Position numbers and translations under genes: made by a program. A stretch of DNA of 64,000 bases. Source: Pelagibius sp. Alg239-R121. Lineage in GTDB: Bacteria > Pseudomonadota > Alphaproteobacteria > Kiloniellales > Kiloniellaceae. Below the pieces are notes generated by a model that was not told where the DNA came from, ran no database searches, and saw only the letters and a program-made list of their open reading frames with translations. Location of the stretch: positions 434,001 to 498,000 of the forward strand of contig NZ_CAMZOF010000007.1 in the NCBI RefSeq assembly GCF_947331435.1, read 5' to 3'. Below are positions 17,438-25,031 of the stretch, in pieces (within the stretch, counting starts at the first letter, position 1; each line of letters opens with the position of its first letter).

Positions 17438-18133
17438 ATGGCGATAAAACTTTACGATCTTGCAGGTGCCGAGGACGATCATCGTTTCAGTCCCTATTGC
17501 TGGCGGGTCAAGATGGCTCTGGCACACAAGGGCATTGCTTTTGAGACGCTTCCCTGGCGCTTTACCGAAAAGGATCGGATCGCCGCTTCCGGGCAGGGCT
17601 CTGTACCGGTGATGGAGGATAATGATCGCTCATTACACGATTCTTGGGAGATCGCAAACTACCTCGATGAAACCTATCAGGATGGTCCCGCCTTGTTCCC
17701 CAATGAGGAAGCGAAGGCAGCGACGCTGTTCTTAAAGTTCTGGACGGAGCGGGTTCTCCACCCCCTGTTAATGCGGTTGATCCTGACCGATGTTCATGAT
17801 GGCCTGCATGAAAAAGACAAAGATTATTTCCGCACAAGCCGGGAAAAGATGCTCGGGACGAGCCTGGAGGCTGTTTGCGAGGATCGCGAGACACATCTCG
17901 AAACCCTGGGTAAAGGCCTTGCTCCTTTGCGTGCGACGCTGGATGCGCAACCTTTTCTTGGTGGAAGCTCCCCAAGTTTCGCAGACTACATCGTTTTTGG
18001 AGCGTTCCAGTGGGCACGCTGCTCTTCGGCAACCGAGGTTCTGGTGAAAGATGATTCAGTAAAAGCCTGGCGGCAACGCCTGTTGGAAATGCACGACGGC
18101 ATGGCCGCAAATGCCAAACGGCCTGCTGCATGA
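17438..18133 (+). CDS. Glutathione S-transferase family protein, LigE/etherase-like
   Basis: A 231-residue protein with an N-terminal thioredoxin-like GST domain, SPYCWRVKMALAHKGI (about 18-33), cis-Pro motif GSVPVMED and DSWEIANYLDE. An all-helical C-terminal domain follows. The SPYCWRVKMALAHKG stretch resembles LigE/LigF-type beta-etherases and related alphaproteobacterial GSTs more than classical ones. An AAGGAA ribosome site precedes the ATG. It could conjugate or reductively cleave small electrophiles or ethers. The substrate is unknown and neighbours give no pathway. Confidence 0.85.
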   Translation: MAIKLYDLAGAEDDHRFSPYCWRVKMALAHKGIAFETLPWRFTEKDRIAASGQGSVPVMEDNDRSLHDSWEIANYLDETYQDGPALFPNEEAKAATLFLKFWTERVLHPLLMRLILTDVHDGLHEKDKDYFRTSREKMLGTSLEAVCEDRETHLETLGKGLAPLRATLDAQPFLGGSSPSFADYIVFGAFQWARCSSATEVLVKDDSVKAWRQRLLEMHDGMAANAKRPAA

Positions 18134-18243
18134 TTGGTCGCCGGTAGGACTGAGAACCGCGCGGTGATTGAACGCCTGTACCATTGAGTTGGCGACTCTG
18201 GTAGACTGAAAGGGCAGGAGGCCTGGGCCGCGCGGTCTGGAAA

Positions 18244-18298
18244 ATGCGTTCCTGAGCAACCGTAATTGGTTCGGGAAGGGCTGCGAAACGGAACGCAT
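18244..18298 (+). other. Stem-loop in the leader of the HtrA-like gene
   Basis: Perfect 9-bp arms ATGCGTTCC (18244-18252) and GGAACGCAT (18290-18298) enclose a smaller AACC/GGTT hairpin. The structure ends 65 bases before the ATG of the HtrA-like gene. Palindromic CCGCGCGG occurs twice just upstream. It has no following T run, so it is more likely a leader or processing structure than a terminator. No gene is seen in 18134-18363. Confidence 0.4.
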
Positions 18299-18363
18299 AC
18301 GCCACGATTGATGTTGGGAGGTTCGCCAGGTCTTGGGCAGAAAGCCAAAGAGGAGACTGAGCG

Positions 18364-19485
18364 ATGCGACCTTATTGTAGAGAGGCCTGTCCCTCGGGGC
18401 CGAAGGCCTTGCGCCCCAACTGGCTCGATTTTGGGGGCGGCTCGTTCTCTCGCTTTAATGTAACACCTGCAGAGAAAATCGGTGCTTGGGCTTTTTGCCG
18501 AAGCTTCGCGCTGACCCTTTTGCTTACTTTTCTCATGGCTTTGCCCTCTATCGAGGCCATTGCACAACAGCGGATGGAAAAGGTGTTGTCGTCGGTGGTG
18601 CGTCTGCGTGCCGAAGTACCGCGCGATGCACGTACCGCGGCGTCGCTGGGACAGGTCCGCGAGGGTAATGCCGTCGTTATTGACGATCATGGTCTCGTGT
18701 TGACCATCGGATACCTGATCCTAGAAGCACAATCGGTCTCGCTGTTTGCTGTGGATGGTGAGGAGATTGCGGCGAAAATCCTGGCCTACGACCACGAGAG
18801 CGGATTTGGACTGCTGCGGGCATCCGGCCCGCTCGGCGGCGGATATGTTGCATTGGGCGATTCCGCTGCATTGGCTGAGCATGATCGCGTTCTGGTCATC
18901 GGTCACGGCGGCATCTCTAGCACGCTTGCCGCAGTTATCGCATCTCGTCGGGAGTTTGCTGGTTATTGGGAGTATCTGCTCGACAATGCGATTTACACGG
19001 TTCCGCCTCATCCGAATTGGGGAGGTGCCGCGTTGGTCAACCCCTCCGGAGAACTGGTTGGGATTGGATCGCTGATCGTCAACGACGCTGCGGACGCAAA
19101 TGGCGCACTTCCCGGCAATATGTTCGTTCCAATCAACCTCTTGAAGCCGATTTTCGCAGACCTCTTGGATTCCGGCCGGTCATCGGCCCCACGTAAACCC
19201 TGGCTGGGTATGTTCACGGCCGAAACTTATGGTCGGGTTATTGTAACCAGCGTGACGCCTGAGGGGCCGTCGGCTCAGGCTGGGGTCGTGCCTGGAGATG
19301 TTTTGCTGGAGGTGAACGGAGAGGAGGTGCCGAGCATGGCTAAACTCTTCCGGACGGTTTGGAGCCAAGGGAATCCGGGAGCCACCATTTCTTTGAAAAT
19401 CCTCCGCGGCACCAAGGTGGTTGGCGTGGAGATTACCTCGGGTGACCGTTACCAGTACCTCCGGTTGGAACAAAGATCACAGTAA
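18364..19485 (+). CDS. HtrA/DegP-like PDZ protein lacking the catalytic triad
   Basis: A 373-residue protein; AGGAGA precedes the ATG. A 40-residue polar leader is followed by a hydrophobic segment (about 45-62) that acts as signal or anchor, placing the rest in the periplasm. Residues 95-265 follow the trypsin-like HtrA fold (GNAVVIDDHGLVLTIGYLIL, PNWGGAALVNPSGELVGIGSL) and 278-360 form a PDZ domain (GPSAQAGVVPGDVLLEVNGEEV). Against DegP the catalytic His is Tyr117, the Asp position falls in SGFGLL (Gly147/Phe148), and the Ser of GNSGG is Trp219 in PNWGG. All three catalytic residues are gone, so it is probably a binding or scaffolding pseudoprotease. Confidence 0.85.
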   Translation: MRPYCREACPSGPKALRPNWLDFGGGSFSRFNVTPAEKIGAWAFCRSFALTLLLTFLMALPSIEAIAQQRMEKVLSSVVRLRAEVPRDARTAASLGQVREGNAVVIDDHGLVLTIGYLILEAQSVSLFAVDGEEIAAKILAYDHESGFGLLRASGPLGGGYVALGDSAALAEHDRVLVIGHGGISSTLAAVIASRREFAGYWEYLLDNAIYTVPPHPNWGGAALVNPSGELVGIGSLIVNDAADANGALPGNMFVPINLLKPIFADLLDSGRSSAPRKPWLGMFTAETYGRVIVTSVTPEGPSAQAGVVPGDVLLEVNGEEVPSMAKLFRTVWSQGNPGATISLKILRGTKVVGVEITSGDRYQYLRLEQRSQ

Positions 19486-19866
19486 GTCATCACGAAGTAC
19501 TCTGGTCGTCCTGCGGATGCCGGTCGACGGTAAAGGTTGGTATAGCGTGGGGCCTTGGTGGTCCGCTGGTGTGTGTGAAGTCACGGTTGCAGTAGGTGTC
19601 GTCTTCGACCCAGGCTTGGCATAACGTTGCACTGCAACCTGCGTAGAGGCGCCCAATGCGCATTAAGCAATCCTGTTAATCATTCGTGTACTGTCGAAAT
19701 TTATTACAGATGTTGCCAGTAACCACCATTATCCGTCGAAATACCTTACAGCCGTCCGGTTTCGGTATTCCGTGAACTCTGCAAGTTATTGATATAGTTT
19801 AAATAACAGAGTTGGCGCGAATGTTGCTTTTCATTCTCTATGACGCTCTTGTTCATGGAGGTTACA
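19486..19866. other. 381-base intergenic region, no gene seen
   Basis: Neither strand shows a frame with convincing start and codon use. The last part is AT-rich (GATATAGTTTAAATAAC near 19792-19808) and likely carries the promoter of the small gene at 19867. A strong GGAGG site (19857-19861) precedes that start. Confidence 0.5.
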
Positions 19867-20037
19867 ATGGCTGCCGAGAAAAACCATGAGTTTGTCATCC
19901 GTTGCGACGGCGAACCCAGCAAGCTAATCATGCTGCCACCATCTGTCCTTGCGAAATTCACTCAACGTCTCCGGCAACGCTACCCTGATCACGATTGGGC
20001 GGTTGCAGATCGGTTCCTGCCGCAAGGCGCCGATTGA
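19867..20037 (+). CDS. Small conserved-looking protein of unknown function (56 aa)
   Basis: A 56-residue soluble protein starting MAAEKNHEFVIRCDGEPSK. The ATG at 19867 is supported by GGAGG five bases upstream; a longer frame opens at 19840. The sequence has a basic middle (FTQRLRQRYPDHDW) and no transmembrane segment, Cys cluster or known motif that I recognise. It stands alone between two long intergenic regions. The strong ribosome site and well-formed start argue that it is expressed. Confidence 0.55.
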   Translation: MAAEKNHEFVIRCDGEPSKLIMLPPSVLAKFTQRLRQRYPDHDWAVADRFLPQGAD

Positions 20038-20336
20038 GAGTAGCGAACGCGCTTGAGGGGGTGATAGCAAGTTCATAGGGCTGGGGCTCGAATTGAAGCC
20101 CGGTCCGGTGTAGTATAGGGGCCGCAGGATCAGAATTGTCCTGTTACAGCGCTTGGCATAAAGGTTTATGCGGCTTTCATTGGTTCGGCACCAAGGTCGG
20201 ACGTCTGTTGCACAACCTGCGATAAATTTGGCAACAGATTGCGCCGAGAGACGTGTCGGGCCATTATTTTGACTCTCGGAGTTCCCGTCACGGCAGCGTA
20301 TGACTGGGGCCTGTAATGATACCGTAGCGACCAGAT
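20038..20336. other. 299-base intergenic region, no gene seen
   Basis: No coding frame is convincing. Short self-complementary stretches occur, but no hairpin with a T run that I would call a terminator. The start of the following long gene is uncertain, so a few codons could extend into this region. Confidence 0.4.
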
Positions 20337-21971
20337 GTGGGGTATGGGCAATTGGATAACGACGTTACGGACAAGAGTGACGAGAATCCTGAAGTTGAAA
20401 CATTACGTGACGAGAAGCGGCGCCTCTATGAACTGGTAGAGCGGCTTATCGCTTCCCAGGAGAGTGAACAGCAGCACCGCAAGACCCTTGAGACCGAGCT
20501 TCAGCAGATGAAGCTGTCCCTCGTGGAGCACGCGACTGCGGCAACCGGTGCCGACGGCGATGACGAAACTTCGAACCTGCGCGAAGGCCTTCAGGACGTC
20601 GTAAAAGACTTGGGCAGTGGTCTGGAAGACCGGCTATCGTCAAAGATGGACGAACTTCAAGCGCGTATGACCGCACTCGCCGGTGGAGGCAGTGACGAAA
20701 GTCCTCAAGGTCCTATAAATTCCGAAGAATTCGCGAACGCGACTTGGAAGATGATTGCGCCGTTGGGCGAAGAACTGGAGCGGGTATCCGGCATGGTTCT
20801 GGGCCTGGAAAAGCGCCTGGACCAGATTGCCGAAAGCCCTGAATCGAGTAACCTTTCTTCTGAGCTGACCGCCGATTTGACTGCTGAGCTTCAAGGCTTG
20901 GTGCAGGAGATGAAGCAGGAGAACGGAAAGGTTCTGTCGAGCACACAGGAGTTTTTGGAGGTCGAGCGTAAGGATGCGAAAGCGTTGCTCGACACCCGCC
21001 TTATCGAGGTCGGGAAGTCCATGCAGAACCTGTTGGTCCAACAGGAGGATATGCAGGGGCAGACTCTGACGCTGCTACGCGGACTCGTGGATTCCCATGT
21101 TGGCCGACTGACCGCTGAATGGGCTAGTGAGATCGCCGGGCTTAAGCGTGCCGTCGACGATCTACGTTTGGAGCAGGTATCACGTGTTGATATTGCCCCA
21201 TCCAACATTGCGCCAGCCATCGTTCCGGGGGCTGATAAAGAGGCTGATTCAGCGCAAGCAATGCCCAGTAGTCAGGATAAAGCCACAGCGGAGGCAACAC
21301 GGAATGTTGTCACTGGTGATTTTCCTGCGTTCCAGAGGTCGGAAAACGACCCGGATCCAATTGAAGAGACCGCTGAATCCGACGCGGCAGGATCGGACGG
21401 GGCAGAATTGGATACGTCAGATTCCGATACGCCAGAATCTCAGATAACGGGGCCGATCAGCCAGGACCTGCGGCGCGAAATGCTGGCAATGAACGCGCGA
21501 CCAGAGGTTGCGGCGTTGCCGGATGAAGACCGGGAAAGCGAAGAAGCACGTGCTTCAGAAGAGACGCTATCCGCTGATGATGCGGAAAGTGCCGACGTCG
21601 AAGATGCATTGCTTACGGAGCCTGCCGACTGGCGGACGGAACCGGATTCCCTGGAAGAAATGATCGACCTGACCGGACCCGACGACGAAAAGAGTGACGA
21701 TAGTCAGGGGCTTAATAGGGGGGCGCATAAGCTTTCGCGTCAGCACGGGCCAGCGGAGGGGGCGAAGGTGACGGAGTCCGACCGGCGTGAGGTGGATTTA
21801 CGGGCCTATAAGGATCTGCGCTTGTCTTGCGAACCCGGTGAGATCGAGGATGCGCCCGCTGAAGCCAACAGTGGGCGGACCAAAAAGTCCTATGAGAATG
21901 CGCCGGCGGAGGCGTCTCTGACGCGTTTCGTACGGCTTATCCGGGCGCGAAAACGCACCACACCCTCTTGA
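20337..21971 (+). CDS. Long acidic coiled-coil protein of unknown function
   Basis: A 544-residue, strongly acidic protein with no signal peptide or membrane segment. Residues about 15-70 and 140-280 are rich in heptad-like Leu/Glu/Lys runs (ETLRDEKRRLYELVERLIASQE; LGLEKRLDQIAE), predicting coiled coils. Residues about 290-500 are low-complexity Asp/Glu/Ser/Ala, with repeats such as ESDAAGSDGAELDTSDSD. The C-terminus turns basic (LTRFVRLIRARKRTTPS), which may contact membrane or nucleic acid. It could be a cell-envelope or polarity scaffold, but no family is recognised. The start is uncertain: GTG at 20337 or TTG at 20352, the latter with a GGGG site upstream. No obvious operon partners. Confidence 0.7.
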   Translation: MGYGQLDNDVTDKSDENPEVETLRDEKRRLYELVERLIASQESEQQHRKTLETELQQMKLSLVEHATAATGADGDDETSNLREGLQDVVKDLGSGLEDRLSSKMDELQARMTALAGGGSDESPQGPINSEEFANATWKMIAPLGEELERVSGMVLGLEKRLDQIAESPESSNLSSELTADLTAELQGLVQEMKQENGKVLSSTQEFLEVERKDAKALLDTRLIEVGKSMQNLLVQQEDMQGQTLTLLRGLVDSHVGRLTAEWASEIAGLKRAVDDLRLEQVSRVDIAPSNIAPAIVPGADKEADSAQAMPSSQDKATAEATRNVVTGDFPAFQRSENDPDPIEETAESDAAGSDGAELDTSDSDTPESQITGPISQDLRREMLAMNARPEVAALPDEDRESEEARASEETLSADDAESADVEDALLTEPADWRTEPDSLEEMIDLTGPDDEKSDDSQGLNRGAHKLSRQHGPAEGAKVTESDRREVDLRAYKDLRLSCEPGEIEDAPAEANSGRTKKSYENAPAEASLTRFVRLIRARKRTTPS

Positions 21972-22133
21972 TCCTGCGAGAGTTCTTTCCAACCTAATCA
22001 AGCAGGCGATCGACACGGCGAAGCGTGCATGGCGAGCTGACCGCTTGCGCGGAGTGGGTCGCGTTGAAGTGCTGCGGCGGACTGTCGGCGCTCTTTCTTC
22101 TATGAATTCCGTCCAAGAGAAAGGTATCCTGTT

Positions 22134-22334
22134 ATGAAGGCTTTGGATCGTGTTCTGCTAGCTGTACTTGCACTTGGCATTTGGGTTCTGGCTCTCGGTC
22201 AAATTTTCTCGCCGAGTCCGGTGTATTCCGAGTCGGGGTTTGATCGCCGCGAGATTCGTCAGGCGATCAATAACTGCCAAGTTCAGGGACCGCTGTCGAG
22301 CTCGCATATCAACGCCATGATCGTGTGTCGGTAA
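22134..22334 (+). CDS. Small membrane-anchored protein of unknown function (66 aa)
   Basis: A 66-residue protein with an N-terminal hydrophobic segment (LLAVLALGIWVLALGQIF, about 8-25), then a short periplasmic tail with FDRREIRQAINNCQVQGPLSSSHINAMIVC. The two cysteines in the tail could form a disulfide. A GAGAAAGG ribosome site precedes the ATG. It lies 162 bases after the acidic coiled-coil gene on the same strand. No family recognised. Confidence 0.6.
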   Translation: MKALDRVLLAVLALGIWVLALGQIFSPSPVYSESGFDRREIRQAINNCQVQGPLSSSHINAMIVCR

Positions 22335-22534
22335 CGTTCGTTTTCAGGAAAAACTCCCTTTGGCGCCTTCGCACTTGAGGGAACCCGGGCCGGATGCGCC
22401 GACGCTAGAGTCTGATCGTTTTTCTTTGATTCAAAGATAATCCCGAATCAGCCTCTAGGTCATTAAGTTGGAGAACAGTTCACGTTCTTGATCGCTTAAA
22501 TCAGGAACGATTGTGCTCTGGGAGGGGAAGCGAT

Positions 22535-23002
22535 ATGGCTCGGATGTTTGTCGCGGCAACCTGTTTGGTTGCCGCATTTGTTATGTCGTCAGGCGCACCG
22601 GTGATGGCGGCGTCTGATTTGACGAAGCAGGAACGTTGCCTCGCACTGGCGATGTACTGGGAAGCGAAAGCAGAGGGAGCGGAGGGTATGATGGCGGTCG
22701 GAGCCGTTGTTCTTAACCGCGTTGAACATGCAGAGTTTCCGGGAAGCGTCTGTGCGGTCGTGACGCAGGGCGGTGAAAAACCCCCCTGCCAGTTTTCCTG
22801 GTGGTGCGATGGCAAAAGCGACGAACCGCGTGAGGCCGAAGCTTGGGCAACCGCCCGCGAACTCGCGCCGGCCATGCTGTCCGAGCGGCCATCAGACCCG
22901 ACACAGGGTGGACTGTTCTTTCACGCCTCTAATATCGCCGTTCCCTGGCGCAGCAAACGCGAGCGCACCGTGCAGATCGGCCGGCATATCTACTACCGTT
23001 AA
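22535..23002 (+). CDS. SleB-type cell wall hydrolase
   Basis: A 155-residue exported protein. The ATG at 22535 follows GGAGGGG and opens the signal peptide MARMFVAATCLVAAFVMSSGAPVMA. The mature part is a Hydrolase_2/SleB domain: CLALAMYWEAKAEGAEGMMAVGAVVLNRV with the catalytic-type Glu in YWEA, then CQFSWWCDGKSD and GLFFHA. Such enzymes are lytic transglycosylase-like peptidoglycan hydrolases in the periplasm. In alphaproteobacteria they are thought to act in wall remodelling rather than spore germination. It stands alone, convergent with the membrane protein at 23096. Confidence 0.9.
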   Translation: MARMFVAATCLVAAFVMSSGAPVMAASDLTKQERCLALAMYWEAKAEGAEGMMAVGAVVLNRVEHAEFPGSVCAVVTQGGEKPPCQFSWWCDGKSDEPREAEAWATARELAPAMLSERPSDPTQGGLFFHASNIAVPWRSKRERTVQIGRHIYYR

Positions 23003-23095
23003 GGCTTCCGTTGCGATGAGGGACTGGGTGTAAGGCAGAAGCTGGCGTGCCTGATTCTCGAGGTGCGCTTTGTCTGATCGATAAAGTTTCAGGCG

Positions 23096-23644
23096 TTATT
23101 CCTGTTCTTCTTCGGGGTCGTTGTAACGCAGCAAATTCCTGGCAAGTTCCTCGACATTTTTCAGGTTTCTGCCGTAGTCCAGCAGGGTCGTTGGCATCTT
23201 GGGGCGGCTGATGATCTGAATTTCGCAATGGCCCGGCTCAAGCTCTATGACCCGCATACCAATAGATTGCAGGGCTGAGAAGATATCCAGCTTTGACTTG
23301 GAAACGATCGTCCCGTGAAGCGGGTCCGGTTGGATCTGACGGCAACCGTATTCGCTGATGGCCTGGGCGCAGCGTGTAAAAGCCGTGTCGTAATCCCAGT
23401 CGACGAAGATACTTTTTGCCTGCTTGACGGCATTGGATTTGGCGTCTTCGGGATAGGGCAGGCGTGCGATGGCTTTATTGTGGAGAGTGACGAGAATAAT
23501 TGCCGCCAGGGCGCCGAAAGCGACACCTGCGGCAACGCCCGTCGCGATGCCATTGGCGACGCCTTGGTCGCCAGCAATGATGAAACCGGTCATAGCTGCG
23601 AAAGGGATCGACATGGCGAGGAAGGCTTTTAGGTAAAGATTCAT
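23096..23644 (-). CDS. Membrane protein of unknown function (182 aa)
   Basis: A 182-residue protein with two hydrophobic segments near the N-terminus (LKAFLAMSIPFAAMTGFIIA and GVAAGVAFGALAAIILVTL). The second segment is glycine/alanine-rich and separated from the first by a short loop. A cytoplasmic domain of about 125 residues follows, with mixed alpha/beta character (KSIFVDWDYDTAFTRCAQAI, ELEPGHCEIQIISRPKMPTTLLDYGRN) and an acidic tail NDPEEEQE. No family is recognised. It is monocistronic and faces a long AT-rich upstream region. Confidence 0.65.
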   Translation of the reverse strand: MNLYLKAFLAMSIPFAAMTGFIIAGDQGVANGIATGVAAGVAFGALAAIILVTLHNKAIARLPYPEDAKSNAVKQAKSIFVDWDYDTAFTRCAQAISEYGCRQIQPDPLHGTIVSKSKLDIFSALQSIGMRVIELEPGHCEIQIISRPKMPTTLLDYGRNLKNVEELARNLLRYNDPEEEQE

Positions 23645-24071
23645 TGCGTTTTGCGGTGCCTTGGCTCGAATAAGGATACATCAGCTAACTGTTGAAACTG
23701 GCTACATCATCATTGGGCTCACAGAAAGAACATTATCCCGCTGAATCGTCCCGCTGTTCACAGAATGCAGTGAGGGGCCGCCGTCGACGATCTTTACATG
23801 AGTCTTTGGGTTTTGAAGATATTGAAGGGCCTTAACAGACTGAAAAATATCACAAAAAATAGCCACACAACGCATCGTTTCTTTGTCGACAAAGTTTACA
23901 AAAATTTGTTAGTATTAGTATGAAAAAAATATAACCCGCTGAATTTCAACACAAAAAGAGTTTGGCACGCGAGTTGCTTACTTATTTATGCAGTTGAATG
24001 TGTTTCTCGGCGAGCTTTTACGATGCCCGTAGAAGTCTGAGTGGCGTCGGATATTTGTTTTGGAGCCGAAT
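23645..24071. other. 427-base AT-rich intergenic region
   Basis: There is no gene on either strand. The region is markedly richer in A+T than its surroundings (for example around 23840-23960, with CAAAAAATAGCC and ATGAAAAAAATATAAC). It carries a sigma-54-type promoter near its right end. The AT-rich stretch upstream of it could bend or bind an activator or IHF; this is inference. Confidence 0.5.
23962..23978 (+). promoter_or_regulatory. Sigma-54 (RpoN) -24/-12 promoter
   Basis: TTGGCACG-CGAG-TTGCT matches the RpoN consensus TTGGCACG-N4-TTGCW at every conserved base. The required 10 bases separate GG (23964-23965) from GC (23976-23977). It points to the small gene at 24072, with transcription expected near 23990. 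An enhancer-binding activator would be needed; none is encoded next to it. Confidence 0.75.
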
Positions 24072-24284
24072 ATGTTGGATTGGATTTTGCTTGGGGGTTT
24101 CGCCGCGATCATCGCAGTGATGTGGTGGCGCATCGACCGCTTGGAGAAACGCCTGGAACGCGTGAGCACGCGTTTGCGGGCCATTCACGATGACACATCT
24201 CATCAACACCGGGCTCTCGAAGTACGCCTCGACCGTATTCTCGAGTACATAGACCAAAGCACAAGCTGCGATAGAGCAGCCTGA
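24072..24284 (+). CDS. Small membrane-anchored coiled-coil protein (70 aa)
   Basis: A 70-residue protein. The ATG at 24072 follows a GGAGC site. One N-terminal transmembrane helix (LDWILLGGFAAIIAVMWW) is followed by a basic, heptad-rich cytoplasmic stretch, RIDRLEKRLERVSTRLRAI and then ALEVRLDRILEYI, predicting a coiled coil. It resembles other small inner-membrane dimerisation proteins but no family is recognised. It sits about 95 bases downstream of a near-perfect sigma-54 promoter, suggesting expression under nitrogen, envelope or motility-type control. Confidence 0.65.
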   Translation: MLDWILLGGFAAIIAVMWWRIDRLEKRLERVSTRLRAIHDDTSHQHRALEVRLDRILEYIDQSTSCDRAA

Positions 24285-24586
24285 CAAGATTTGGCAGTTG
24301 AAGGGCGTGTATTGCGCCCCAGGCTCAGTTAAGCCCTCGCTGGTCCAAATTCCCTCCTTGTTTCTCGTTTTCCAGCGCTAAATTCACATCACTATAACAT
24401 TGAATGCTGTTCAATGTTTATTGCGTGTGCATTATCCAAGCATATGCTATAATAATCTACATATTATTAGCACTTGTATGGTTGTGCTGCTAATAAATAT
24501 AAGTAATGAAAATTCTCTATGTTTAGATAAATTTATGATTTAGCCTCTTACGGTCAGAATGTTCGCAATCGAGGAGGTTTCGCATT
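24285..24586. promoter_or_regulatory. AT-rich upstream region of usg with operator-like palindromes
   Basis: There is no gene. It holds the perfect palindrome AACATTGAA-TGCTG-TTCAATGTT (24396-24418). Further down is a looser hairpin TTATTAGCAC...GTGCTGCTAATAA (about 24465-24498). Base composition is AT-rich throughout 24400-24560, ending in the GAGGAGG ribosome site of usg (24571-24577). Confidence 0.5.
24396..24418. promoter_or_regulatory. 23-bp perfect palindrome, putative operator
   Basis: Arms AACATTGAA and TTCAATGTT are perfect inverted repeats around a 5-base centre TGCTG, a geometry typical of a dimeric helix-turn-helix regulator site. It lies 169 bases upstream of usg and 112 bases downstream of the small sigma-54 gene. 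Which gene it controls is unknown. Confidence 0.5.
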
Positions 24587-24859
24587 GTGTTAAAGCCGAC
24601 GATTATGGAACGTCAACTTGCCGGTTATAAATTGGCCACGGCAGAAATTATCTACCGCATGCCGGATCATTTGGATTTGCTCCAAAGCTACATCTGGCAA
24701 GAATATGACCTGGTTCCGGAATATCCCGAGCTTCAGCGCTTTCTCCGTTTTTGGACCGACAATCTGGATGGACCGCTTGTTTCAGTGACTGTTGGCTCTC
24801 GAGAGCTGTTCAAACGGGGTGAATGGCGTAATGCAGAGGCCGTGCTAACTCTGCATTGA
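24587..24859 (+). CDS. usg: Usg-family protein
   Basis: A 90-residue protein starting at GTG, with a strong GAGGAGG site 9 bases upstream. The sequence LAGYKLATAEIIYRMPDHLDLLQSYIWQEYDLVPEYPELQRFLRFW matches my recollection of the Usg family. Usg was first noted upstream of trpF in Caulobacter and is common in alphaproteobacteria. Its biochemical function is not established. Here no tryptophan genes are adjacent. The gene stands alone between an AT-rich palindrome-bearing leader and a region with two short hairpins (24918-24939 and 24965-24986). Confidence 0.8.
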   Translation: MLKPTIMERQLAGYKLATAEIIYRMPDHLDLLQSYIWQEYDLVPEYPELQRFLRFWTDNLDGPLVSVTVGSRELFKRGEWRNAEAVLTLH

Positions 24860-25031
24860 TTATGATAAAGCAGTTGGCTTCCGGAAGCACGTAGTGGCTG
24901 GTCGTCATTTAGCGACAAAGGTGATTCAACCTTCACCTTACGCTCCTTGGTATCAGAGGGTGATGCGGGAACTTGAATATTCCCGCCAAGAGCGGTCATA
25001 CGCAAGGGGACATGCCCCGGCGATGTAGGTG
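24860..25031. other. Convergent gap with two hairpins and a solo repeat arm
   Basis: Between the convergent usg and dioxygenase genes lie hairpins AAGGTGA/TCACCTT (24918-24939) and GCGGGAA/TTCCCGC (24965-24986). The second may end transcripts from both sides although no long T run follows. ACGCTCCTTGGTAT at 24940-24953 is a 14-base exact match (inverted) to one arm of the 62732-62835 inverted-repeat element. Confidence 0.4.

Noticed and set aside
19615-19631. Sigma-54-like sequence TTGGCATAACGTTGCA upstream of the small gene at 19867
   Set aside because: Only 9 bases separate GG and GC instead of the required 10, the -24 box deviates, and it is about 240 bases from the nearest start.
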